A DNA stretch of 64,000 nt from the NCBI RefSeq assembly GCF_001613935.1, contig NZ_LQCI01000023.1:62001-126000 (forward strand), in the 5' to 3' direction. The DNA is from Amycolatopsis regifaucium (GTDB taxonomy: Bacteria; Actinomycetota; Actinomycetes; Mycobacteriales; Pseudonocardiaceae). Every line of letters begins with the position of its first letter. The first letter of the stretch is position 1. Below the pieces are notes generated by a model, which saw only the letters and a program-made list of their open reading frames with translations, was not told the DNA's origin and did not search any database. Made by a program: the position numbers and the translations under genes. Below, piece after piece: positions 24,188-32,888 of the stretch.

Positions 24188-25138
24188 TCAGCTCGCGCGC
24201 ACCCGCAGGGAGTCGAGAGCCTTGCGTACGTGGCCATCGTTGGCCGCGAGCGCCTTCGCCGCGTTCGCGACGTCCTCGCCCGACAGCAGATGGACCAGCG
24301 CGACCTTCAGGTCGCCGTCGGCCTCGGTGAGCGCGTCGGAGCAGTCCGCCATGCTCATGCCGGTGGCTTCGCGCAGGATCCGGATGGTCCGTCCGCGCAG
24401 CTTCGCGTTGGTCGCGCGCATGCTGACCATCAGGTTCGAGTACGTCCGGCCGAGTTTGATCATCGTCGCGGTGGAGAACGCGGTGAGGATGATCTTCTGC
24501 GCCGTCCCCGCCTTCATCCGCGTCGACCCGGCGATCGCTTCCGGGCCGGTGTCCACCGCGATGAGGACATCGACGCCGGGTGGCAGCACCGCGGCCGGGT
24601 TGCCCGAAACCAGGGCGGTACGGGCGCCGCGACGGCTGGCCGCGGCCAGCGCGCCGAGCACGTAGGGCGTCCGGCCCGAAGCCGTCAGCCCGAGCACGAA
24701 GTCACCGGGCGCGACGTCCTCGGCCACTTCGGCGGCTCCGGCTTTCGTGTCGTCCTCGGCGTCTTCGACGGCTTGGCGCAGAGCGCGCGCGCCGCCCGCG
24801 TGATGCGCGATGAACCAGTCGGAGGGCACGTTGAACGTCGGCACGAGTTCCGCCGCGTCCAACGTCGCCAGCCTGCCGGAGGTACCTGCCCCGAAGTAGT
24901 GCACGCGGTGCCCCGACCGCAGCGCCTCCACGGCGAAGTCGACCGCCCGCGCCACCTGCGGCAGCACCGCCGCGACGGCTTCGGGTACCCGGCGGTCCTC
25001 GGCGTTGATCGCGCCGAGAATGCCCATGGTCGACATCAGGTCGATGTCGGTCGTCCGTGGATTACGCTGTTCGGTTGGCGAATCGACGTGCACCACCTGG
25101 CGTGGGACGGTCATCATGCGCCTCACTTTTTCGCTCAT
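24188..25138 (-). CDS. murQ: N-acetylmuramic acid 6-phosphate etherase
   Basis: 316 residues from ATG 25138, which overlaps the murR stop (ATGA); ATG codons at 25117/25114 have a better GAGG site and may be the true start. The SIS sugar-isomerase domain carries HYFGAGTSGRLATLDAAE and the family block STRMKAGTAQKIILTAFST. A C-terminal UBA-like helical part includes REATGMSMADCSDAL. The enzyme cleaves the lactyl ether of MurNAc-6-phosphate, giving GlcNAc-6-phosphate and D-lactate in peptidoglycan recycling. The cluster nagZ-namZ-amiE-like-murR-murQ supports the call strongly. Confidence 0.95.
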   Translation of the reverse strand: MSEKVRRMMTVPRQVVHVDSPTEQRNPRTTDIDLMSTMGILGAINAEDRRVPEAVAAVLPQVARAVDFAVEALRSGHRVHYFGAGTSGRLATLDAAELVPTFNVPSDWFIAHHAGGARALRQAVEDAEDDTKAGAAEVAEDVAPGDFVLGLTASGRTPYVLGALAAASRRGARTALVSGNPAAVLPPGVDVLIAVDTGPEAIAGSTRMKAGTAQKIILTAFSTATMIKLGRTYSNLMVSMRATNAKLRGRTIRILREATGMSMADCSDALTEADGDLKVALVHLLSGEDVANAAKALAANDGHVRKALDSLRVRAS

Positions 25139-26133
25139 TTGCCGGTTTCCCGCGGTCGCCGCCTGCCGTCGGGCCGTACGCCCAGCCGGTGCGAGCCAAC
25201 CGCGTCCCTGGTCGCGTCGAGAGCGTTGACCGACGCGTCCATGTGCCGCTGCGCGACACCGATGAACAGACAGTCGATGACGGTCAGCTGCGCGATGCGA
25301 CTGGCGGTCGCACCGGAGCGGAACGTCGTCTCGCGCGCCGCAGTGGTCAGGATGTGGTCGGAGACCTCGGTGATCGGCGACCTGGGGAAGTTCGTCACGG
25401 CGACGGTGATCGCGCCGTGTTCGCGCGCCACCCGCAGGGCCTCGACGGTGTCCGTGGTCGCGCCCGTGTGCGAGATGCCGATCGCGACGTCTCCGGGGCT
25501 CAGCACGGCGGCCGAGGTCAGCATGATGTGGGTGTCGGACCAGGCGAAACTGACCCGGCCGATGCGGTGCAGCTTCTGCTGCAGATCGGCGGCCACGAAC
25601 GCGCTCGCGCCCACGCCGTAGACGTCCACGCGGCCCGCGCCCGCCAAGACATCGATCACCCGCTGTAGCGACGGGATGTCGAGCTGGTCGGCGGTCTCCT
25701 CCACGGCGCGCGCGTCCGCGAAGCTGACCTTGCCGATGACCGCGGCCAGGTCGTCGTCCGGGCCGATCTCGCCGCCGAGGTTACGGCTCGACCTGGCCTC
25801 CGTGCGGGCGGTGTCGGCCGCCAAGGCGATCCTGAGCTGCGGGTATCCGCCGACGCCAACGGCCTTGCAGAACCGCGTGACGGTGGTTTCGCTGGTGTTG
25901 GCCGCGAGCGCGACCTCGGTGATGCTGCGCCGCGCGACCGTCGCAGGGTCTTCGAGGACCACCTTCGCGACGCGCTGTTCCGCCCTGGCGAGCCCAGGCA
26001 GCAGTGAGCGGATCCGGACAAGCGGGCTCGCGTCAGCGTCCCGTGTCGGCTGCGCCGGCACGGCCTCGGACGGTGCGGCCGCGATTACGGAATCGGTATC
26101 GCCCACCGTGGGAAAGTTACTAACCGTTGGCAT
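25135..26133 (-). CDS. murR: MurR/RpiR-family regulator
   Basis: 332 residues from ATG 26133 (GTG 26154 is an alternative). The N-terminal HTH_6 domain spans about 40-115 with RVAKVVLEDPATVARRSITE and SETTVTRFCKAVGVGGYPQL. The SIS ligand domain follows with VDVYGVGASAFVAADLQQKL and AIGISHTGATTDTVEAL, which bind a phosphosugar, probably MurNAc-6-phosphate. The C terminus has an unusual basic tail (GVRPDGRRRPRETGK). It is translationally coupled to murQ. Tandem direct repeats about 100 bp upstream could be its operator. Confidence 0.88.
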   Translation of the reverse strand: MPTVSNFPTVGDTDSVIAAAPSEAVPAQPTRDADASPLVRIRSLLPGLARAEQRVAKVVLEDPATVARRSITEVALAANTSETTVTRFCKAVGVGGYPQLRIALAADTARTEARSSRNLGGEIGPDDDLAAVIGKVSFADARAVEETADQLDIPSLQRVIDVLAGAGRVDVYGVGASAFVAADLQQKLHRIGRVSFAWSDTHIMLTSAAVLSPGDVAIGISHTGATTDTVEALRVAREHGAITVAVTNFPRSPITEVSDHILTTAARETTFRSGATASRIAQLTVIDCLFIGVAQRHMDASVNALDATRDAVGSHRLGVRPDGRRRPRETGK

Positions 26134-26222
26134 CTGCGACAAGGCTACCCACACCCTTCAGGAAGATCGCAACCTATCCGTGTCTGCGGATTCGATTTGC
26201 GATTAATCGTTGACCAGAAAGT

Positions 26223-26257
26223 CGCTAACCAGGTCGAGGCCGTTAACGAGGTCGAGC
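26223..26257. promoter_or_regulatory. Tandem 17-bp direct repeats upstream of murR-murQ
   Basis: CGCTAACCAGGTCGAGG (26223-26239) and CGTTAACGAGGTCGAGC (26241-26257) are repeated with an 18-bp period, followed by another CTAACGAC. They lie in the roughly 210-bp gap between the amiE-like stop and murR, in which no gene is seen. They are a reasonable candidate for a regulator-binding array, possibly for MurR itself. Confidence 0.45.
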
Positions 26258-26342
26258 TAACGACTTGGCAACTTAGTGTCGCGATGCAAGGGGCTGCGTC
26301 CCGGTCAACGGGGCAGGCGGACAGCGCAGCGGAGCGGCCCGG

Positions 26343-28118
26343 CTACCTAGCGCTCAACTGCCACCCTGACGCACTGAAAGCGGAGGGTTGTCGCTCACTG
26401 TCCAGCAGTGAATGGCCGCGTTCAGTGACTTTCACACCATCCAAAGAAATTCCGCGTCCCGTGTAACGAGCGTCGGTCGTGTAACGCCAGCGAAAGGCGA
26501 TTTGTGAGCTTTGTGACACCTCGGCGGTGACCCGCCACCAAGCCCGATGGCCATGCCCGCCGAGGCCGGTTTGATCGCCGACGGGCGCACCCGCTCCGCT
26601 TGCACGCAGAGTAATCGTTTTCCAGGTGACTCCGTCGTCGGTACTTGTTTCCAAAAAGAGCGAATCAGCCGGCCCTTCCGTGTCCACGAAGGTGTCGAAG
26701 GAGACCTTCAGCGGCCCGCCACGGGTCCGCAGCGGTGGGGTCGTCAGCGTGGCCGTGGAGACGTCTCCCGCGCCGCTGAACCAGGCGTCCCGGCCGCGTA
26801 CCGGGCGAACCGCCATCGCCTTCGCGAGCGAACTCGCCCACGTCTCCCTGGCGAGGTTGATCGATCCCCAGTTCCGCGTCGGGTGCACGCGGTTGGTGAG
26901 CAGGATCGCGAACGAACGTGACAGCGGATCGATCACCAGCGACGTTCCGGTGAATCCGGTGTGCCCGGCGGTCGAGGGCGCCGACAGCGCGCCCATGTAC
27001 CAGGGCTGGTCGAGTTCGAAGCCGAGTCCGTGGGAGTTGTCGGGGAATTTGTGGTTGTAGTTCGTCAGCATCGCTCGCACGGTTTCCTCGCGCAGGATCC
27101 GCTGACCGCGGTACGCGCCGCCGTTCAGGATCGTCTGTGCCAGCACGGCCATGTCGCCGGCCGTGGAGAACACGCCGGCGTGCCCGGCGACCCCGCCCAG
27201 CGACCACGCGTTCTCGTCGTGGACCTCACCGCGTACGAGGCCCCGAGGCGGCTTCGCGGCGTACTCGGTCGCCGCGACCCTGGCGAGTTTCGACGCGGGC
27301 GGGTTGTACCCGGTGTCGGTGAGGCCCAGCGGAGCCGCGATGCGGTCCTGGACCACCTTGTCCAACGGCGCACCGGCCACCTTCTCGACCAGGAAACCGA
27401 GCGTCAGCAGGTTGAGGTCGGAATAGAGGTACGTGCTGCCCGGAGGGTTCTTCAGGGGACTGTCGAGGACGGCCTTCCGGCGTGACGGGATGTCCGGATA
27501 GCCCTCCCACAGCGACGGGAGCGGCGTCGCGGCGAACCCCGACACGTGGGTCAGCAGTTGCTGGACGGTGACGGCCTCCTTGCCGTTCACCCCGAACTCC
27601 GGCAGATACCGCACCACTGGTGCGGAGATGTCCAGTTTCCCGGTCTCGGCCAGTTGCATCACCGCGATGGAGGTGAACAGCTTCGAGATCGAGGCCATGT
27701 CGAAGATCGTGTCCGCGCGCATCGGGACCTGCTGCTCCGGCGGCAGCTCGGTGCCCTTCGCGTCGGCGTAGCGGACCGCGCCGCCGACGGCGCGGCGTTC
27801 GACGATGACGCCGTCGTGCGCCAGCAGGCCGACCGCGCCGGAGAAGTGCGGGTGCCCCGTCGCGTCCGGCTGGGTCCAGCTGTCGATGAACCGTTCGGCC
27901 GCCTTGATCGGTGCCGGGTCGAGCCCGACGTCCGCGGGCGCGCCGTCACGCAGGACGGTGGACGCGGGCGCGAAGCCCTCGCGCGGCTTGTCGAACCGGC
28001 CCGCCGCGCGGTCTCGCTGTTGTTCGCTCCCCGGAATCGCCTGTGCTCCCGCCGTCGACAACGTGGTCGCCGCGACCAGGACGGAAACAGCCGCGATCAG
28101 GATCTTCCTAACACGCAA
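26343..28118 (-). CDS. amiE: AmiE-like exported beta-lactamase-fold N-acetylmuramyl-L-alanine amidase
   Basis: 591 residues from a TTG at 28118 with GAGGGG upstream, 11 bp after the namZ stop. An N-terminal signal sequence (ILIAAVSVLVAATTLSTAGA) is followed by a class C beta-lactamase/esterase domain: SISKLF (Ser-x-x-Lys), LYSDLN (Tyr box) and GHTGFTGTS (HTG in place of KTG). A C-terminal beta-rich module of about 150 residues carries a discoidin-like or jelly-roll pattern (DSLFLETSTDDGVTWK). In Bacillus the corresponding gene, AmiE/YbbE, removes peptides from MurNAc and is encoded with nagZ and namZ; that context is why amidase is favoured over beta-lactamase. Confidence 0.72.
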   Translation of the reverse strand: MRVRKILIAAVSVLVAATTLSTAGAQAIPGSEQQRDRAAGRFDKPREGFAPASTVLRDGAPADVGLDPAPIKAAERFIDSWTQPDATGHPHFSGAVGLLAHDGVIVERRAVGGAVRYADAKGTELPPEQQVPMRADTIFDMASISKLFTSIAVMQLAETGKLDISAPVVRYLPEFGVNGKEAVTVQQLLTHVSGFAATPLPSLWEGYPDIPSRRKAVLDSPLKNPPGSTYLYSDLNLLTLGFLVEKVAGAPLDKVVQDRIAAPLGLTDTGYNPPASKLARVAATEYAAKPPRGLVRGEVHDENAWSLGGVAGHAGVFSTAGDMAVLAQTILNGGAYRGQRILREETVRAMLTNYNHKFPDNSHGLGFELDQPWYMGALSAPSTAGHTGFTGTSLVIDPLSRSFAILLTNRVHPTRNWGSINLARETWASSLAKAMAVRPVRGRDAWFSGAGDVSTATLTTPPLRTRGGPLKVSFDTFVDTEGPADSLFLETSTDDGVTWKTITLRASGAGAPVGDQTGLGGHGHRAWWRVTAEVSQSSQIAFRWRYTTDARYTGRGISLDGVKVTERGHSLLDSERQPSAFSASGWQLSAR

Positions 28119-28129
28119 GGTCGTTCCCC

Positions 28130-29410
28130 TCAGCGATAGATGAGATGGCGACGGCGTTTCCGGTCGAACTCGGCCAGTTCGGCCTGCCAGGACCCGACGA
28201 TCTCGTCCACCCCGGCGCCCTTGTCGATCATCGTGCGCAGCCTGTCGGAGCCCGAGAGCTTGTCGAGGAAGTTGTCGGGCCGCCACTTGAACTTGTCCGG
28301 GTGCACCTGCTTCGCGGTGACGAACATGGTGACCGTGGTGTGGATCGCGTCGAACACCCGCGGGTCCGTGATGGTCACCTGCACGCCGCCGCACGGCTCG
28401 TTCACGAACTTGCCGAACGTCGGCACGAAGTAGGCCTCACGGAACTTCACGCCGGGAAGCCTTAGTTCGCCGAGCCTCTCGCGCCAGCGCCAATCGAGGC
28501 CGGGCGCGCCGATGATCTCGAACGGCCTGGTGGTGCCGCGGCCTTCGGAGAACACGGTGCCTTCGAACATCCCGGTGCCGGGATAGACGAGCGCGGTGTC
28601 CGGTGTCGGCATGTTCGGACTCGGCGGGACCCAGGTCAGCCCGGTGCGGTCGAAGAGCTGGTCACGCCGCCAGCCGCGCACCTCGACGATCTCGAGCCTG
28701 CCCGGCGTGACCCCTTCGGCAGGCAGGAACTCGGCGGCGAAGAACCGCGCGAGTTCACCGACGGTCATGCCGTGCTGCTGCACGATCGGCTTCCGGCCGA
28801 CACCCGAGGCGTACGCCGGGTTCAGCATCGGCCCGGCGGCCTTGCCACCCAACGGGTTCGGCCGGTCCAGCACGACCACCGCGGCGCCGGCCTTGGCCGC
28901 CGCGACCATCGCCGTGTACAGCGACCAGATGTAGGTGTAGAACCGCGCGCCGACGTCGGCGATGTCGAAGACGACGGTGTCGACGCCCGCCTTCGTGAAC
29001 ATCCCGGCCAGCTTCGTCGCGTCGGCGCCGTACGCGTCGTATACGGGGACGCCGGTGCGGGGATCGGTGTAGTCGCCTTCGGACCCGCCCGCCTGCGCGC
29101 TGCCGCGGAAACCGTGCTCGGGGCCGAACGCGGCGAGCGGGCGGACTCCGGCGGCGACCATCGAATCGACGATGTGGTCGCCGCTCGCGAGGACACCCGT
29201 CGGGTTCGACAGCACGCCGAGTTTGCGGCCCGCCAGCGGTGCCCAGCCCTTGGCCGCGAGGACGTCCGCCCCGGTGCGGGTGAGCGAGGGACCTTTGCTC
29301 TCGCCGTGCCCTTCGGCCTGGGGTTGGGCCTGCGCGACCGACGACGCGGCCGTCAGCGCCGGGACGGCCAGCGCCCCGGTGACGAGGAAGTGGCGGCGGT
29401 TGAGGCTCAC
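28130..29410 (-). CDS. namZ: NamZ-type exo-beta-N-acetylmuramidase (DUF1343)
   Basis: 426 residues from a GTG at 29410 or 29413 that overlaps the nagZ stop. The N terminus NRRHFLVTGALAVPAL is a twin-arginine-like signal (RRxFL), so the enzyme is probably exported folded through Tat. The DUF1343 core has LGVLSNPTGVL, FGPEHGFRGSAQAG, VFDIADVGARFYTYIWSL and LDRPNPLGG, which are family hallmarks. NamZ releases MurNAc from the non-reducing end of glycan strands and works with NagZ and AmiE. Order nagZ-namZ-amiE is the same as in Bacillus. Confidence 0.88.
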   Translation of the reverse strand: MSLNRRHFLVTGALAVPALTAASSVAQAQPQAEGHGESKGPSLTRTGADVLAAKGWAPLAGRKLGVLSNPTGVLASGDHIVDSMVAAGVRPLAAFGPEHGFRGSAQAGGSEGDYTDPRTGVPVYDAYGADATKLAGMFTKAGVDTVVFDIADVGARFYTYIWSLYTAMVAAAKAGAAVVVLDRPNPLGGKAAGPMLNPAYASGVGRKPIVQQHGMTVGELARFFAAEFLPAEGVTPGRLEIVEVRGWRRDQLFDRTGLTWVPPSPNMPTPDTALVYPGTGMFEGTVFSEGRGTTRPFEIIGAPGLDWRWRERLGELRLPGVKFREAYFVPTFGKFVNEPCGGVQVTITDPRVFDAIHTTVTMFVTAKQVHPDKFKWRPDNFLDKLSGSDRLRTMIDKGAGVDEIVGSWQAELAEFDRKRRRHLIYR

Positions 29411-31212
29411 CACGTCAGCCCATGGCCGAAGGGGTACTTCACCGTGCCCACGTCCTTGCCGGCGGGGACGTCCACCGGCAGCTTGCCCTGCGGCTTCACC
29501 TTCCCGAGGATCACCTTCGCCAGCGCTTCGAGCGAAGGCGAGATGTAGCCGTACGTGGCGAGCCACGTCTTGATCGGGTTCTCGTAACCGGCGTCGTAGG
29601 GGATCTGGGCGGCGACCGCGACGACCGGCTTCCCGGTGTCGGCCAGTGCCTGCAACAGCTTGCCCTGCAACGGATACGTGCCGACGTTGTTGGTCAGCAC
29701 GACGACGAGGTCGACGTTCTTGGCCGCCGCGACGGCCTGCGCGATCTGCGCGTCTGTCGGGGTCTGGCCGGTCTGCAGCGCCGTCGCCTGCGTGCCGTGC
29801 GCGGTGAGTTTCGCGGCCAGCGAGGTCGTCGTGCTCACACCCCAGCCGGTCACGAGCGTCTTCGCGGGCTGCTGCTTGAGCGGCAGGAGGCCACCGTCGT
29901 TGCGGATCGCGGTGATCGACCGGTCGGCGATGCCCTGCGCGGTGGCGAGGTTGGCCGGGACACCGACCTTCGACATCACCTTGGCCGGGTCGACGAACGG
30001 GGAGGTCAGGATCCCGCGGTTCAGCTTGAGCTTGAGGATGCGCAGCACGCTCTCGTCGATGCGGCGCTCGGTCAGCTCACCCTTGCGGACCGCGTCGAGC
30101 ACCGAGTTGATCGCGAGGTCGAGGTTCACCGGCATCAGCAGCTGGTCGATGCCCGCCTTGAGCGCCAGCACCGGGATCTCCGCGTCGGTGTGCAGCTCGC
30201 GCACGGCGTCCATCGAGAGGGAGTCTGTGACGACGACGCCGCGGTAGCCGAGTTCCCCGCGCAGCTTGCCGGTGAGGATCGGCTTCGACAGCGTGGCGGG
30301 TTCGCCGGACGGGTCGAGGCTCGGGAACTGGATATGCGCGCTCATGATCGAGTCGATGCCCGCCGCGATGGCGGCTTTGAACGGCGGCACGTCGGTTTCG
30401 CGCCAGCTGGCCTCGCTCCGGTCGATCCGGGGCAGTTCGAGGTGACTGTCGGTGGCCGCGTCGCCGTGTCCGGGGAAGTGCTTCGCGGCCGCGGACACCG
30501 TTTCGGTGCGGCGGCCGGAGTCCTGGAAGCCCTTCACCTGTGCTCCGACGTACTGGCTCGCCAGATCCGGGCGGCCGGAGAAGGAGCGGACACCGATCAC
30601 CGGGTTCGCCGGGTTGGAGTTCACGTCGGCGTCGGGGGCGAAGTCCTGGTTGATGCCGACGGCGCGGAGTTCGTGCCCGAGGATCCGGGCGGCCTGCTGC
30701 GCGGCAGCGGTGTCGCGGCCGGCCGAGATCGCCATCGCGTTCGGCAGTTCGGTGGCGGGGGCCCCCATCCGGGTGACCGTGCCGCCCTCCTGGTCGGTCG
30801 CGATCTGCAGCGGGATGCGGGCGCCGCTGCGGATGGCCGCCCGCTGGAGGCCGTTCGACAGCTTGGCGACCTGTACCGGGTCGTCGAAGTTGTCGCGGCT
30901 GTCGTTGTTGAAGTAGATGACGCCGCCGAGGTGGTACTTCTCGATCACCTGCGCCGGGGTGTCCACTCCGAAGTCGGCCTTGTTCTTGGCGTTGACCTCG
31001 TCGGCGGACTTCCCGTTCACCCACGTGACGAACAGCTGTCCGACCTTCTGCTCCAGAGTCAGCCCGCGCAGCGTCCGTTGCGCCTCCACGTCCGCGGTCA
31101 CCGGCTGCGCGGTCGCCGGAACGCCCGTGGCGGCGAGGGTGAGCAGACCCGCGAGGGGCACGGCGAGCGCATGGATCCTCCGATGACGGGCGTGCGTGGT
31201 TCGGGTCGTCAC
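29407..31212 (-). CDS. nagZ: Secreted GH3 beta-N-acetylglucosaminidase NagZ
   Basis: 601 residues from a GTG with GGAGG six bases upstream. A signal peptide (ALAVPLAGLLTLAATGVPATA) is followed by a GH3 barrel: LQIATDQEGGTVTRM, the catalytic loop AAKHFPGHGDAATDSH and the nucleophile Asp in VVVTDSLSMDA. A second alpha/beta domain (SITAIRNDGGLLPL onward) is present, as in Gram-positive NagZ. The enzyme removes GlcNAc from peptidoglycan fragments outside the cell. It heads the nagZ-namZ-amiE operon on the minus strand, with stop/start overlap to namZ. Confidence 0.92.
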   Translation of the reverse strand: MTTRTTHARHRRIHALAVPLAGLLTLAATGVPATAQPVTADVEAQRTLRGLTLEQKVGQLFVTWVNGKSADEVNAKNKADFGVDTPAQVIEKYHLGGVIYFNNDSRDNFDDPVQVAKLSNGLQRAAIRSGARIPLQIATDQEGGTVTRMGAPATELPNAMAISAGRDTAAAQQAARILGHELRAVGINQDFAPDADVNSNPANPVIGVRSFSGRPDLASQYVGAQVKGFQDSGRRTETVSAAAKHFPGHGDAATDSHLELPRIDRSEASWRETDVPPFKAAIAAGIDSIMSAHIQFPSLDPSGEPATLSKPILTGKLRGELGYRGVVVTDSLSMDAVRELHTDAEIPVLALKAGIDQLLMPVNLDLAINSVLDAVRKGELTERRIDESVLRILKLKLNRGILTSPFVDPAKVMSKVGVPANLATAQGIADRSITAIRNDGGLLPLKQQPAKTLVTGWGVSTTTSLAAKLTAHGTQATALQTGQTPTDAQIAQAVAAAKNVDLVVVLTNNVGTYPLQGKLLQALADTGKPVVAVAAQIPYDAGYENPIKTWLATYGYISPSLEALAKVILGKVKPQGKLPVDVPAGKDVGTVKYPFGHGLTW

Positions 31213-31830
31213 CTCAAGCCTCCCAGATTCGTGCCTGACTCTCAGGCGGAAAGAAGTCCACCTGGAAGCACTGATATCCGGAAGCTACCCACGAGCACTT
31301 TGCTTGTCCATCGGCCACCCCCGCGACAGGTCCGTTCATACCCAAAGGGACGCGAAGGGGCCTGTCACGCTTGAAAAGGACGAGTCACCGGGGTGTGACC
31401 GGACCGGTCACGCCGGAAAAGACGGGCAAAACACTGGCGGCGCCCGTCGGCCGAAGCCGGCGGGCGCCGCCAGTCAGTGCGGACAACTCGGGCGACCAAG
31501 CGTGCAACTCTGGTCGTACCTTCATGGACTCGGCGTCCGGCGTCCCGGTACGCAGTCCCTAGACGACGAGCCTCCCGCGGCGCGCTGCGCGTGGGTACCC
31601 GGTGTCCGCACACGGAGATTCGCCGGGGTGGAACAGGCTTCTCTTCTACCTGTTCCCTGGCCGAACGAACGTCCGCACCTACTTTCTACGCCGTGAGCCG
31701 GGTCACTTCAAGTGCGCAGACGGGTGCACCGGTACAGAGGCTCGATCTAGTGACACGGGCACCCTCCGCGACAGACAATTCCCGGCCCTGACTGCGAAAA
31801 CCGGTTCGGTACCGCCGTGTGGGTATGCGG
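31213..31830. other. 618-bp gene-free region between nagZ and the HAD gene
   Basis: Short open frames exist here but lack ribosome sites and family resemblance. The nagZ promoter must lie near 31213-31300. The only strong structure is the 14-bp-stem hairpin at 31433-31474. No tRNA or known riboswitch was recognised. Confidence 0.6.
31433..31474. terminator. Strong orphan hairpin, 14-bp perfect stem
   Basis: ACTGGCGGCGCCCG (31433-31446) pairs perfectly with CGGGCGCCGCCAGT (31461-31474) around 14 bases that can also pair partly (CGGCCGAAGCCGG). It lies about 220 bp upstream of nagZ and about 355 bp beyond the HAD gene stop. It could end the HAD transcript or an unrecognised small RNA. Confidence 0.6.
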
Positions 31831-32628
31831 TCAGCGGGTGCGCTTGCGCCGGTTGTAGCCGTACCAGGTGGCGCCGGCGGCGACGGCGCCGAGCGCGACC
31901 AGACCCGCCGACTTGGCCGGGATCCGGGTCCGCAGCGACATCGGGCGCTCGAACGCGAGGATCTCCCAGCCCTGTTCGGTCGCGTGCTTGCGCAGGACGC
32001 GATCGGGATTGACCGCGTGCGGCCTCCCGACGACCTCGAGGAGCGGGATGTCCGTGCTCGAGTCCGTGTACGCGTGGCACTGCGTGAGGTCGTAGCCGTA
32101 GGTCGCAGCGAGTTGCTTCGCGGCGACGGCCTTGTTCTCGCCGTAGCAATAGAAATCGACTTCGCCGGAGTAACGGCCGTCCACGATCTGCATCCGCGTG
32201 GCCACGCTGCGCGTCGCCCCCAGCATTTCGGCGACCGGGGCGACGACCTCTTCGCCGGTCGCCGACAGCACCACGACGTCGTGACCGTCCGCGAGGTGCG
32301 CGGAGATCAGTTCGGCGGCCTCCACGTAGATGAGTGGGTCGACGACGTCGTGCAGCGTTTCGCGGACGATCGCGGACACCTGGGCGACGTCCCATCCGGT
32401 GCACAGCGCGGAAACCTCGGCTCGCATCCGTTCCGTTTTCGCCGCGTCCGCGCCCGCGAGCGAGAAGACGAGTTGGGCGTACGCGCTGCGAAGCGCGGCT
32501 CGGCGGTTGATCAGGCCTTCGCGCAAAAGCGGCTTGCTGAAGGCCAGAGCGCTCGAGGACGCGATGATCGTCTTGTCGAGATCGAAGAACGCCGCGACCG
32601 GGCTCGGTGTCGTGCTGGGTTGGGCCAC
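31831..32628 (-). CDS. HAD-IB family phosphatase with C-terminal membrane anchor (SerB-like)
   Basis: 265 residues from GTG 32628. The HAD motif I is AAFFDLDKTIIASSS near residue 15, motif II is VVLSATGEE and motif III/IV region is ENKAVAAKQL with AYTDSSTDIPLLEVVG. This is the actinobacterial SerB-like group also found beside ssd-tad genes in mycobacteria. After the catalytic domain comes a single hydrophobic helix (SAGLVALGAVAAGATWYGY) and a basic tail RRKRTR, so it is probably membrane-tethered. It diverges from the ssd-tad operon. Substrate unknown; a phospholipid or phosphoserine-type monoester is possible. Confidence 0.82.
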   Translation of the reverse strand: MAQPSTTPSPVAAFFDLDKTIIASSSALAFSKPLLREGLINRRAALRSAYAQLVFSLAGADAAKTERMRAEVSALCTGWDVAQVSAIVRETLHDVVDPLIYVEAAELISAHLADGHDVVVLSATGEEVVAPVAEMLGATRSVATRMQIVDGRYSGEVDFYCYGENKAVAAKQLAATYGYDLTQCHAYTDSSTDIPLLEVVGRPHAVNPDRVLRKHATEQGWEILAFERPMSLRTRIPAKSAGLVALGAVAAGATWYGYNRRKRTR

Positions 32629-32749
32629 TCGCCAAGGATAGGAGAGCCGGACGGCGGCTCGCCGGTTGGTCGACCACGATCGGGCCGCGGCGGTGGAAAA
32701 TTCACGACCGGACACCGGATCCGGCGCGTCGTGCCGTTATCGAATTGTG

Positions 32750-32888
32750 GGTACCGGCGCACACCGCAACGGGCCGGTACCGGAGTTACAGTTGGATTGT
32801 CCGGTATCGCACCGGACCCAGGTTCAGTCCGACCCCCCGGGGCTGAACCCCAGGCGACCCCCGTCCCTCCCCCCTGGCGGGGGTCGCC
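32750..32888 (+). ncRNA. Candidate structured RNA: four consecutive hairpins upstream of ssd
   Basis: Within the roughly 595-bp gap between the HAD and ssd starts, four stems follow one another: 32750-32758 with 32773-32781 (9 bp), 32799-32805 with 32811-32817 (7 bp, GTCCGGT/ACCGGAC), 32821-32827 with 32843-32849 (GGTTCAG/CTGAACC) and 32853-32863 with 32878-32888 (11 bp, GGCGACCCCCG/CGGGGGTCGCC). The last resembles a terminator without a U tract. No coding gene ends here on either strand. It may be a leader or attenuator of the tad operon, a small RNA, or a leader of the HAD gene on the other strand. Strand is a guess; no known RNA family was recognised. Confidence 0.35.

Noticed and set aside
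26197..26466. 89-codon plus-strand frame upstream of murR
   Set aside because: Its repeats (VANQVEAVNEVELT) come from the DNA direct repeats; no ribosome site and it overlaps the amiE-like 3' end.
26343..28118. Beta-lactamase resistance gene
   Set aside because: It has the fold and Ser-x-x-Lys motif, but its operon with nagZ and namZ and its extra C-terminal module point to a cell-wall amidase role.
31196..31696. 166-codon frame in the nagZ-HAD gap
   Set aside because: Composition not protein-like, no ribosome site, no recognisable motif.
32853..32888. Ordinary terminator of a coding gene
   Set aside because: No gene on either strand ends near it; it is reported as part of a candidate structured RNA instead.
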